64,000 nt of DNA from Papio anubis (lineage: Eukaryota; Chordata; Mammalia; Primates; Cercopithecidae): contig NC_044989.1 in the NCBI RefSeq assembly GCF_008728515.1, forward strand, positions 79,509,754-79,573,753. The letters are read 5' to 3'. Below the pieces are notes generated by a model that saw only the letters and a program-made list of their open reading frames with translations, ran no database searches and was not told the DNA's origin. Made by a program: the position numbers and the translations under genes. Positions 22,453-32,912 of this stretch are shown here, piece by piece (position 1 is the stretch's first letter; the number at the start of each line of letters is the position of its first letter).

Positions 22453-24896
22453 TCAACTTATATAATAAAGCACAGGTGTGCCCTCTTCAGACCACAGGTA
22501 TGTGAACCCCTCCACATATTGCCTCCAGTATTTGAACTTGCAAACAAAGGAGAACTTCTCCTTACAAGAATCTTCCTTCCATTTCTTGAATCCTATAAGT
22601 CAATGAGAAGATTCAGGCTGAGGGGACCAGAATGTGTTACCCTCCTGGCTGCAGGACTCAGCAAAAATAAAGAGGAAACACTCCTCCATTTCCTGAATGA
22701 AGAGTTCACTCTTCCTCTATCCCAGTCCCCAGGTCAATCCTCAGAGATAAATAGGAAAGGATGGCAATAAGTGTGTGGTTTCTGTGCCTCTTACCTGAAC
22801 TTGGAGTCAGGCTAGCACAGTAGGCAGTATTGGCACAGCTTGGGGCTCCAGTGTCCCACGATTTGTAGGAGACCAGGGACCCACTGCTCCAGTGCCAATG
22901 GCAGTTCTAGATGGGGAAGGGCCAGAACAGGGGCAGATGTGACTCAAAAAGAGATGGAAACACCTGGTTTGTGTTCACACTCAGAAACAGGTCAATACTA
23001 TAAGACAAGAATAAACCTTCCTTTTTCTCTAAGTGTCATATTATTTCCTCCACATTTTCTCTAAGCTGCTTCTTTCCTGGAATGTTCATCTACCTCTCTG
23101 TGTCCTGCCAAACATTAAGTGTTCTAAATTTGCCACAGAGAACCATGAAACCTCATTATTGAAACTGGTTCCTGGTTTTTCTTTCCTGAGGCCCCAAAAG
23201 TTCATATCCAGCATAGCATTAGATGGCCATTAGTTGTTGATATATTATTTATATCAACCTTGCGGTTCCTGATTGCCAGCAGTAGATTCTCCTCCTCTAT
23301 TCTCTTTTACTATATGGTCCACAAAAGTCTCTTCTATAACACAGATGATAACACAATAGATAAGAGGTACATAATAGATACTTAAAGATGCTACCCTAGA
23401 AGTAGACAGAATGAGTATATCTGTGAATGCCTGAAACACAGAGGAAATTCAGCCTTAAGCTTATCTCTAAGAACCTATAGAGAACTGAACCTTAATATCC
23501 TTTATGTTATAGGATTTATAGAGAGGTTGCTTTTATCATAATATGGTAAAAACTGGTGCTTGAGGAGCCAGACGTCGGATCTCCATCTTCTCTCTGGAAC
23601 CTGATAATCAGAAGGTAGAAGATGCAGCAGACTGACCCGGTGGGGGTCATAGAGGCCAATCCAGACATTGCCATCCTTGGTGCCACTCTCTTTAATCAGC
23701 GAAGCCACAAAGGCAACCTCAGCCTGGGTGAGCACAGACACCAGGTTACCCGAATTCATGTTCTGGCAGTAGAGCTGTTGCAGAAGAAAATGGAGCACTC
23801 AGTGATGGAGGAAAGTGTAGGAGACACATTGAGCCCTCCCAGAAGATCTGTCAGTAAAAGGACAGCACAGAAATGTCCCAGATGATGCTGTCACTGACCA
23901 CAAGCATCTCTGTGCTGAATGACGGGATAAAGTAGATTGGAAAGTTTTGGGCTGATGATCGGATAGGGAGGGGACAAGTCTCATCTCATATCAGCCACTG
24001 AACACACTGGAGAGTGGCAGCTTCCCCTCCCTTCATGAGCCTCCCTTCCCACACTGCTCTCCTCACTCACATCTGCATCAACCCAGATCTCAAGGTCTTC
24101 ATTAAAGTAGTAACAGTAGGAGCCACAGGCATTGGTGCCTTCTGGGCAGCTGATCCGGGCCTTGGGCAACTCAGCCTGGCCCTCCTGTCCTGGGAAAAGA
24201 GACAATTAAGAAAGACCCTCAGGGCAAGGGAAAGGCTAAGAGATGAGGTAGGAGCTTCTGAGGATTCTTTATAGGAATAGAAGGATGCTATAGGTCATGA
24301 AGCGATTGGTCACTACTGCCCTCCTACATCTTACCTATAGTCTCTCAAGATGTCTTTGCTCAAGACAAGAGCACACAATGAATAGGTTCATGAAATGAAG
24401 CTCTTCCTATTGTCCCATTGTCCCTTTTACATATGGGGCTCAGGCTTTTTCTGCCTCGAAGTACTCAGGCTTCTGCCTTTCTTAAGCTTGTCCGGTTTCT
24501 CTACACACAAAGCTCTCCTCAGTTCCCCATTCCACGAATGACTGCATACAGATATCCCCAAAGCCCCCATCATGAGTAGTGTTAATATGATCAACCAATG
24601 CCACCTGCAGTGCTCACTGATAAGGGGTCTTGCTAAGTTCCATCTCTAACTCCCTAATGAGGTGAGGATGTTTTTGAAAGGGATGAGATCAGCAATAACT
24701 GTCACTGAACAACACAAAACAACCCCTGAACTTGACTCTGCTTTTTCTCAAGTGAACTCGTATGCATGAGGATGGAGTGAGGGCTTCAGTGCTGGGGTTG
24801 TGGGAGATGTGTATGGGGGAAAGAAATCTCACCTTGGTTCAGAGACAGAAACATCAGGCAAGAGATCAGCATGAAGCATGAGTTGGTCTGAGTCAT
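22453..24896 (-). CDS. REG1C: REG1C-type REG1 paralogue, intact frame with C-terminal extension
   Basis: This is the positional counterpart of human REG1CP, a pseudogene. Coding exons (minus strand) are 24896-24833, 24189-24071, 23774-23637, 22906-22795 and 22592-22453. Their lengths (64, 119, 138, 112 nt) equal those of REG1A exon by exon, and the five introns (294, 643, 296, 730, 202 nt) nearly match REG1A (301, 641, 302, 720, 189). Every intron keeps GT and AG. There is no frameshift or early stop. The product starts MTQTNSCFMLISCLMFLSLNQ (signal peptide), keeps the KARISCPEG trypsin-type site and keeps all six lectin cysteines. Unusual points: three added cysteines in the mature part (NACGS, NCHWH, PSCAN); a donor after exon 4 of gtcagt where REG1A has gtaggc; and loss of the TAG stop (now TGG), so the frame runs 24 further codons to TGA at 22453-22455, for 190 aa in total. 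It may be a working gene or one early in decay; expression is unknown. Confidence 0.82.
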
Positions 24897-24942
24897 GCTA
24901 AGCAGCAGTGAATCTCTTGCTTAAGGAGCAAATCAGCAATCT
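24897..24942 (-). other. REG1C: REG1C 5' UTR part of exon 2
   Basis: Exon 2 starts after a ttacag acceptor at plus-strand 24943-24948. The 46 untranslated bases before the ATG match the REG1A 5' UTR closely (agattg, gatttgc, taagcaagagattca), which supports the start at 24896. No earlier in-frame ATG is present in this exon. Confidence 0.75.
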
Positions 24943-25236
24943 CTGTAAGAGAACACAGGGAAAAGGGTTTGAGAGAATGAGAGCAGAGCACCCATTACCT
25001 TCCTTAGATCCTCCTCTGAATTCCTGACAGCAGGAAGGTCCTCTGAGATATTACATTCCCATATATTTCTCTTGAGAATCTGGAAACTATACAAACTCAG
25101 TAACCCAAAATAATTTTGGCTCCTACTGAGGCTTTGTTACTGCTGACACCTCTTGGACAGATAATGCTGTATCTTCCCCAAGATTTTAGATTACAGCCCT
25201 TGTGAAAGGTGCTCTTCTCCTGTAATGCCCACTTAC

Positions 25237-25700
25237 CTGTTGGCTGAATCTGAGGTGGCTTTTCAGGCCAAGTAATGATAGAGATGTATAACAGGGTCTG
25301 AGAGAAGAGCCACAGTATTTAAGCCAGGGGTGGAGCAAGGAGTGAGAGACAGCGATCCTACACAGGGCATTGACAGTAAGAGATTCTGGCATCAAGAGGA
25401 GCTCTTCCTGGCATATCCTGGGAATGGCCACAGATGAAGTCCTTTCCCCCAAAATGGAAAACTTTCCAAGTTCAAGGCAGACTTTGCCCTTGCTCAGCAG
25501 AAACCGGATGTCCTATCCTGTAGCCCTGAAGATCCAGCAAGCAGCTGAGACCTTCCAGGAATCTTGGCAGCTGTTATGCAGGCTAGGCCAGCAGTAGTAG
25601 AGGCAGGCAGAGTGAGAACCTGGAGCAGGGCCGTCTTTGAGACACAGAGACAAGGGAGCTGCTGAATGGTTAGGGAGCATCCCTGTTGGAAGCAGTGGGA
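25237..25700 (-). promoter_or_regulatory. REG1C: REG1C promoter module and non-coding exon 1
   Basis: Exon 1 ends at 25237 with a gtaagt donor identical to that of REG1A, and the preceding bases (ttggcctga, cagccaacag) align with REG1A exon 1. At the REG1A TATA position this copy reads tatacat (plus-strand 25284-25290), a weaker TATA. A further ttaaata lies at about 25315-25322. The shared tgccaggaagag element is at 25402-25413, about 112-129 bases before the TATA-like box. Homology with the orphan module at 2430-2800 extends up to about 25700. The promoter is recognisable, but its activity cannot be judged. Confidence 0.7.
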
Positions 25701-25814
25701 CAAATAGAGTTTAAAATATTGGTAACTTAATTGACTTATCCAATACCGTACTATGGAAGAAAATAGAGCTAAAACTCAATTCTTGTTTTTTTCTCCTTCT
25801 TATTCTAGTATACT

Positions 25815-25823
25815 GTTTTGTTT

Positions 25824-25858
<35 letters not shown>

Positions 25859-25860
25859 AT
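25815..25860. repeat. (TTG)n microsatellite
   Basis: About 12 uninterrupted ttg units upstream of REG1C. Confidence 0.95.
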
Positions 25861-26940
25861 TGTTTGCTCATTTTGGCCTCTGAGCACTCTCCCACTTGCA
25901 GGTTCTGTCAGTCCATGTATGGTCAGTCCTTCTGTACTGTCCATTTCCTGACAAGACCACTGCCTGCATCACCCTTTTATAACCTTCATGTACCTCTCAA
26001 ACCATTCATGCATTTCAATTTTGACTGTCCCACAAGTAGCTGAAAAGCCCATACTTTTCTTCCTCTGTTGAGCACACTTTTAAGAGGATCAAGATCACTC
26101 TATCTTTTGCAAAAGGAGCTCCAGGTTCTTTCTAAGAATCTCCCTTATTGGATTTGCTGGCTTGCCTTCTGATCCTACCATCTGGTAGAATTTCCTATTG
26201 GTTCTTTTCAACATTGGCATTTTCTCTGCTTAGTCAATTAAAGAACACAATAGGACCAGACCTAAGAATTCTCCTTCACATCATCTCCTTAGCATAGATT
26301 AAAATAGCCTTAGAATACACCAGAAGATAGGTTAAGATCTGTTCATTGAAATTTTAGAGGTACCAGGTCTTAGATCTTTGGAGAAGGTAATTATAACTCA
26401 TAAGAGGATTCCAGACTAATCCCCATATATGTTTTACCCCTGTAAAGTCAGTTTATTCGTTTAAGTTGGCTATGTGACAAATTTTCACTCTCATTCAGGT
26501 TATTGACTGAATTCAGTTCCTTGTAGTTGTAGAGTTGTAGCACTGAGGTTCCCACTTCCTTGCTAGCTATCAGCTTAGGTGCCAGTCTCAGCTAGATTCC
26601 TTGGCACAAGAACCCCTCCATCTTCTAAGCTAGCAACAAGACAGTGAATTCTTTTTGGCCTTTGAATTTCTTGACTTCCCCTTATGCTACCAGTCAGAGA
26701 AAATTATCTGCTTTCAAATGGCTCATGTGATTAGACTGGGTCCCTCCAGGAATCTCCCAAAACCTCCTTTCTTATTGATGCAAAGTCAATGAATTAGTAA
26801 CCTTCATTTTATCTTCAAGAATCCCTTTTGCCATATAATATAGCATAGTTGTGGTTTTTCAATCTCATCCTATTTACAGGTTCTGCTCACATTCATACGG
26901 CACACATATATAAGATCAAGGGTCATGGGGGTCATGACTC
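25861..26940. other. Non-coding DNA, nothing assigned
   Basis: No coding exon or repeat is recognised with confidence. Open frames are short. Confidence 0.4.
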
Positions 26941-27430
26941 TGCATAGCACAGCACAGCAAATAATTCGTGCTCCCCTGCAATGAACCTCACTCAATCTCG
27001 TGTAAGGGGAACAATTACTCTATTTCCCACATGAAAGAACCAAAAGACTTGATACCTAAGACATTCCTCTGAACTTTCATGTTCATATCCTTTCAGCTAA
27101 TGTCCCCGCCCTTTCAGCTAACGTCCCCCTCCTCCAACTAATCCCCACTTGTATAATACTTCAGCCCCGTAAATATTTATCTTCACATCTTTTGAGTAAA
27201 TTCAAATTACTCAGTTTATGACTGCTAATCCTCAAGAACAGTTCCTCTATTCTTGATAGTGGCTGAAGTACCCTTGCTAAAGCCCCATAAAACATTTCAC
27301 CCTCCTGCCCCAAGTCAGAATGGCCCTTGGGACTCTTCTTAGGCCAAGAACATTTTCAAATAAAGTCTTATGCTACTGACGCTTTGTTCGATTTTCGTCC
27401 AGTGTTTGGTAGGATATCCCATCTAGGTTT
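26940..27430 (+). repeat. Possible solo LTR
   Basis: The 3' part has an LTR-like layout: cytosine-rich blocks with a short internal duplication (cctttcagctaatgtccc / cctttcagctaacgtccc at about 27099-27133), an AATAAA at about 27358-27363 and a T/GT-rich end. Borders and family are not clear, and it could be another repeat type. Confidence 0.35.
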
Positions 27431-27888
27431 GTGTAAGTACAGTCTTTGACGTTCATGTGAAAATGCAATCACCTAAGGACGCGTTTTTTAGAACATATCC
27501 CCATAGTTAAATAACCCATAATTGTATTCTCTGGCACTTTATACTCAAAATGTTCAAAGATTCCAACTATTTAATGGTCAGCATTTTAAAAGTTGTTACA
27601 AAGATGGCTTTAGAAATATAGATAAATTATTTTTAAAAAGGAAAAATCCTAAAATTTATTTTCCTAAGTATTGTTGAGGATAGGCTAATAAAAATTTCGA
27701 CTGTATAACCCCAAATTTTAATAATGTTCTGGTTGACTTTTTTCCACACTTATTTTCTTACAAGATTCCTGAATCTGTGACCCTCTTGAACTCCATAGTA
27801 TTTGATATTTGCAAATATTTTGGAAGCACATTTGTTTCACCTTCAGGTTTCCTTTGGGGAGACATTCTTAGAAAGCTGAGCTGTTCCT

Positions 27889-28184
27889 GGGCCAGGCACA
27901 GTGGCTCACACCTGTAATCCCAGGACTTTGGGAGGTCGAGGTGAGCAGATCACGAGGTCAGCAGTTTGAGACCAGCCTGGTCAACATGGAAAAACCCCTC
28001 TCTACTAAAAATACAAAAATTAGCCAGGCACAGTGGCAGGCACCTATAATCCCAGCTACTTGGGAGGTAGAGGCAGGAGAATCGCTTCAATCTGGGAAGC
28101 AGAGGTTGCAGTGAGCGGAGATGCACCACTGCACTCCAGTCTGGGTGACAGAGCAAGACTCTGTCTCAAGGAAAGGAAAAGAAA
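27889..28184 (+). mobile_element. Alu, sense
   Basis: A two-arm Alu that starts ggccaggcacagtggctcac and ends gtctcaaggaaaggaaaag. A partial flanking repeat, gaaagctgag, is present on both sides. Confidence 0.93.
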
Positions 28185-28229
28185 GCTGAGGTTCTTTTCT
28201 TCCAATGTGCTGCAAGTGAAAATCATTTA

Positions 28230-29550
28230 ATTGCATGTCAAGAATTATAAAGGCTCTGAGATTTGTACCCTACTTGCAAGGTAAGGCAGACTTCCACAGT
28301 TTGATTGATATTGGCAAAAGACAAAGGACTTTTTGTTACTCATGGTACAGTAAGCAGCACAAGCAGCAGCACACTCACCCTAGGTCCTGTTACTCTAAGT
28401 CTCATGGAGGTGACATCGATGGGCCAGACAGATGCCTTCACATTGAGTGGGTTATGTTACAGGGGAGAAATACCCCCTGTAATTACATTATGAGGGTTTA
28501 GGAAACCTGAATCACTTATAATGGGAAACAAGCAAGCCTACCCTTTGCTTCAGAGGGAGACTTCTTTATTGTACCTGGGAGTAAGTATGCCTGTCTTCAC
28601 TATGAATGGAAACTTTCAAGACTATAAGCAAACCTACCCTTTGCTCTGGAGGAAGATGCTGCCTCTACTTTTAAAGGTTTTTCACTAGCCAAACATTCTT
28701 GAAAGATAGTCTAGAAAAAAATGGCAGTAAGTGCCTCTGCTTGCAAGAAGTGGAGAAACATGAAAGACACACAGACAATAGTCTCTCAACTCTTCTCTGA
28801 ACATTTTTTTCTCTCTCCATAAAACAAGACGGCTTTTTATACTAAGAGTATGACTATGACTTTTAGAAAAAGATGATTGGTATGGATTTAATTTTCTGAG
28901 GAAAGGTCTGTGGGAAGTTGGTAGCAGAGAGACAAGCTTTTGAAAATCTTTAAAATGATGGAATTGAAGAAGGAGTGCAAAAGAATTATACAACTGGAAA
29001 ACTTTTCTCATCCCTATGATAAATTTCAAGTAGCACCTAAGACATTACATGCACATTCTACAGACAGCATCTCTGGCTAACTTTTTCTCGATAGACTACC
29101 TCTTGGTTTCTAAATACCTCAACTCCACACAATGTTTATGTTCCTCAGTGCAACATTTTTTTCAGCCAAAGCTTACATAGAAATATTTTATATATGCATC
29201 TCCAAATAACAATGTAAGTATTTTAATACAATTATAAGTGGGCTAAATCTCTAGTTACATTTCAAGTTCAATGAATGAAGAAACAGAATCATGTGTACTT
29301 TGAAAACAATACTGATGGTCAATAAAGGGGTCCTGGTCATGTGTCATACATGTTGCTGGTGTAAAAAGAGACTCATTGGATCATGACATTTCATACAAGA
29401 AAATGGTTTTTAAGAAACACATTTTTCATCTACCAATAGGAGAGCTAACTTTTAAAGAATTTTTCATTTCAGCATGATATTTTGCCGTTTATATATAGAT
29501 GTTTATATGATTTAGAGAATTGGTTGAGGGTTTGTGGTGAACACCTACTA
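28230..29550. other. Unassigned DNA with an internal near-repeat
   Basis: Two similar blocks, aagcaagcctaccctttgct (28528-28547) and aagcaaacctaccctttgct (28625-28644), lie about 97 bases apart. This suggests an old repeat or LTR of unknown family around 28230-28690. I see nothing else in the interval. Confidence 0.35.
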
Positions 29551-29558
29551 TATTAGAT

Positions 29559-29625
29559 TTTTAAATACAAATAATGAGATACAAGCTTACAGCTTTTAAA
29601 TACAAATAATGAGATACAAGCTGAC
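29559..29625 (+). repeat. Tandem duplication of about 34 bases
   Basis: tttttaaatacaaataatga...gatacaagctta is followed at once by a second copy ending gatacaagctga. The two copies are almost identical, so the duplication is recent. Confidence 0.9.
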
Positions 29626-29799
29626 TTTTTACACTAAAGTCAGATTTTCAGAGAACAACAGTAGCTGGATTCAATTGGAAGAATGATTATTTTAATCATC
29701 CTTCTCTGCCACCATCGGATTCTACATAGGCGAGTACTGGTCATTTTCATTAGTTTGGGGCAAGGGATAAAATCAAGAGATAAGATGGGCTGCCCACAG

Positions 29800-30110
29800 G
29801 AGGAATGCTCAGTCTACTCTTATCTACTGAGTCCTTCTTCTGTGAATGTCACCCCACATGTCCACATTATTCCCAGGTTGATCCCATGTATCCTCTTGCA
29901 GTCTTTCCTGGAAGATCTCTTGTTTCTCCCTCTGCCTCTCAGGGACATGGGAACTGGGCACCTGGTGCCACCCAGAGAACAGTAAAACTCCACCTTTACC
30001 TGAAGGAAACTGTGTTCTGACTGTGGGAGAATACCTTATGTCCCAGCTCCTGCCTGGAAGAGCATCCCGCCGTGCCAGAAATCTCTCTGAGCCCACTCAC
30101 CCGTGCCCCT
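29800..30110 (+). promoter_or_regulatory. Second orphan REG promoter-like module
   Basis: The blocks tttcctggaagatctc and gggaactgggcacctggt, then tgcctggaagag (30052-30063) and gtgccagaaatctctctg, follow the same order and spacing as the REG1C promoter (tgccaggaagag, then atgccagaatctctta) and the module near 2430-2800. No REG exon or TATA box follows on the + strand up to 31000. It is probably another dead REG 5' end, between REG1C and REG3A. It is more diverged than the first. Confidence 0.55.
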
Positions 30111-30249
30111 TCTCAGTGTCCTCAGTGTCTCAAGTCCTGCTCACTTGCTTGGCTCCAATTTCTGCTCTTCCCCCTATCAGATGTGTTAGTGAAAGATCTT
30201 CCTCATCTACGCTGGCAAAACCATTCCAGCAGGACATTGTGTGAGGGGA

Positions 30250-31880
30250 TGTGAAAGAAGATCATTTATTGTCTTCACCTCTTCCTCTCCCCATATCTGC
30301 CTTTTGTAATTTAAAACATATGCAAAATGTCTACAGCATCATATATAATAGTTCAACCACATTCAGTTTAATACATGTATCATAATTTGTTAAATATATC
30401 CTGTTTGCTAGATGCCTATATCTTTAATTTCCATTTTATAATGATTGTTTGCAATGGTGTTTCTTAAAAAAAAAGAGAGAGAGAGACAGAAAGAGTAAGC
30501 AAGCACTTGTTTCTGGGAAAATGTCTGTCAGGAAAGAACTGGCTATATAGTCCCTGAATTGTTAAGGAATCACTAAGCAGTCACTTGGTTTACAGACCTA
30601 GAATATCGTTGCCAAGTGGTCTTATTGAAATTCTAGGTAAATTCATTATCATAATGTTGAACAGATCCTAGAGGGAGCAGTAATGTTCACTCTAAACTTG
30701 ATTTTAGAAAGAAGAGTTTTCAAAATATTTAATAAGCAACAGTATTACAATTTTTTTCATTTTCACTTAATTCTTTTCTTTCTCCGAGGCAGGGACAGGA
30801 CTTTGATTTTGCCTTCATCAGATGACCCATCAGCTTGTCTAAAATATGGAATATCACCAACCTTAGGCTTAAAAATCATGTTACCTAAAGTTTAAGTTTC
30901 AATGAGGCTGCTTACTTTCAGAGAGAGTCTTGCAATGACCATGGCTTTTTCATACTATTATTTGAGCAAAAGAAAACGGTAATAGAGCCTGCACAATGTA
31001 AATTGGTAAAAAATTAATTAATTAATTAATTAATAACTGAAAAGGAACAACCAAAGATACAAGGAAAGTTGAAAGAGTGATATTTTATAGCTGTCATGTG
31101 TCAACAGTAAACTGACAACAAGAACGTGGCTGATTCCTGATTTGAGGACTGCCAAATTTGGGATGTTTTCCCTCTCTGGACATATTTATAATTTGATTCT
31201 CTGATGACAGTAATGTGGTGTTTGTGGAATACTAAGTGACAAACAAGGCTTATATGATTTTTCCTGTTTCTTAATCTTAATGGATTATGATGCCAAGTCT
31301 TTCCTAATTCCAATTCTCTGCCTGAATGTATGTGCAGTGATATTCCCTGGGTTATCTATCTGGCTTCACTGTTTCATTTCTGCCTTCTTTAAATAGTAGC
31401 CAGGTGTGTTCTCTGTGAAAATCCAACCCATATGTCCTCCTGATAGTGCATTTGATAATGATTACACCCCAAATCCTGAGCTGTTTATAACTTGTAAAAC
31501 TCAACAAGCATAATGTATCCTCTTTCCTATATTGACGATTCAATGCTGTGCAGTGATTTAGACTTCAGTCACTAGCCCCTGGCCCTGGCCATGGCGACTT
31601 TCTCAGATTTGTCTAAAAAGAGAGAAGCTTAGGATTTAAAAAAAGTATATAATTAGAAAGTAGCCTATGCTTCCCCTTCTGGAACTGATAAAGAATCAGT
31701 AGCCCCAGTTGCAGATAGCAACTATCTTGAGGTGTAAAAGGAAACCAGTAGAGAAAGGAAAACATACAAATGAAAGAGAGAACAGAAAAGAGAATCCTAG
31801 AGAAATGGCACTTGAGCTCTGATTGAACTGTATCCAAAGACTACTGATGCCTAGATTCTTAGTGTTTATGTGGTCAAATA
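30250..31880. other. AT-rich DNA with small simple repeats
   Basis: Contains an A9(GA)n tract at 30468-30486 and an (ATTA)n tract at 31013-31034. No gene is recognised. Confidence 0.5.
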
Positions 31881-31905
31881 AATATCATTGCATTTTTTTT
31901 TTTTT

Positions 31906-32167
31906 TTTTGTGATGGAGTCTCACTCTGTTGCCCAGCCTGGAGTGCAGTGGCGCATCTCAGCTCACTGCAAGCTCGGCCTCCCGGGTTCACGCCATTCTC
32001 CTGCCTCAGCCTCTCGAGTAACTGGGACTACAGGCGCCTGCCACCACACCTGGCTAATTTTGTTTGTTTGTTTTTGTATTTTTAGTAGAGATGGGGTTTC
32101 ACCATGTTAGCCAGGATGGTCTTGATCTCCTGACCTTGTGATCTGCCCGCCTCGTCCTCCCAAAGTG
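31906..32167 (-). mobile_element. Alu, antisense, with target-site duplication
   Basis: AluY/S-like body after a T19 tract. It stops at ccaaagtg, so the Alu 5' end is truncated by about 35 bases. Flanked by atcattgcattttt (31884-31897) and atcactgcattttt (32168-32181). Confidence 0.93.
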
Positions 32168-32339
32168 ATCACTGCATTTTTAATCCAAATTATATTGGGA
32201 TTTTTCTTATTTGCAATTACAAATGTCCTATCTTTCACAATAGGCCTCTCCAACTGTAAGAAAAGGATGTGATTTCCACAGCTGTGATAACTCACCTGTC
32301 ATTAAAGGGAGAACCCAGACTAAGAGGAGCTGGGTTTTA

Positions 32340-32660
32340 TACCAGTATCATAAGGTTTTGATTTTTATAGCTTTGCAATATAGTTTGAAACCAGGAATCA
32401 ATGCCTTAAGCTTTGTTCTTTCTTGAAATTGCTTTGACTATTCGAGGTATTTAGTGGTTTCATACCAATTTTAGAACTTTTTTCTATTTATATGAAAAAT
32501 GCCATTGGAATTTTGATATGCATTTCACCAATTCTGTAGATCATTGTGAGGAATATGGGCATTTTAACAATATTAATTCTTCAAATACATGAACATGGGA
32601 TACTTTCCATTTAAAATTTATTTCATCAATGTCTGATAGTTCCATGGTAATAGACATGCT
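32340..32660 (-). mobile_element. Old L1 ORF2 fragment
   Basis: Reverse-strand ORF2 signatures: tttgcaatatagtttgaaaccagg, tgactattcgaggt, gggcattttaacaatattaattct. Diverged. Confidence 0.8.
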
Positions 32661-32675
32661 AATTAGATTGTGATA

Positions 32676-32772
32676 TATACATATATACCAAAAATACAGA
32701 TATATGTGTGTGTATATATGTGTGTGTGTATATCTATATCTATATATATGTGTGTATATACACACACACACA
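32676..32772. repeat. (TA)n/(TG)n/(CA)n simple repeat
   Basis: Mixed atat, gtgt and acac runs, forming partial inverted repeats. Confidence 0.9.
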
Positions 32773-32912
32773 GTCTGTATTTGTCAATTAAATATTTTTT
32801 AAAATAAGAGCTTACCCAAGTACAATTGGTGTGGACTTTTCTAACCCATTTTATTGCTTTATCCAGGGCAGAAAATCGAGATTTGTGTCATCACCCAAAG
32901 AAAAATTCTTTT

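Noticed and set aside
22453..24896. Calling REG1C a pseudogene by analogy with human
   Set aside because: No frameshift, early stop or lost splice dinucleotide is present. The only major lesion is the stop-codon change, so it is listed as CDS with a caution.
25815..25860. Possible CRISPR-like or coding polyamino-acid tract
   Set aside because: It is a simple (TTG)n microsatellite with no spacers or gene context.
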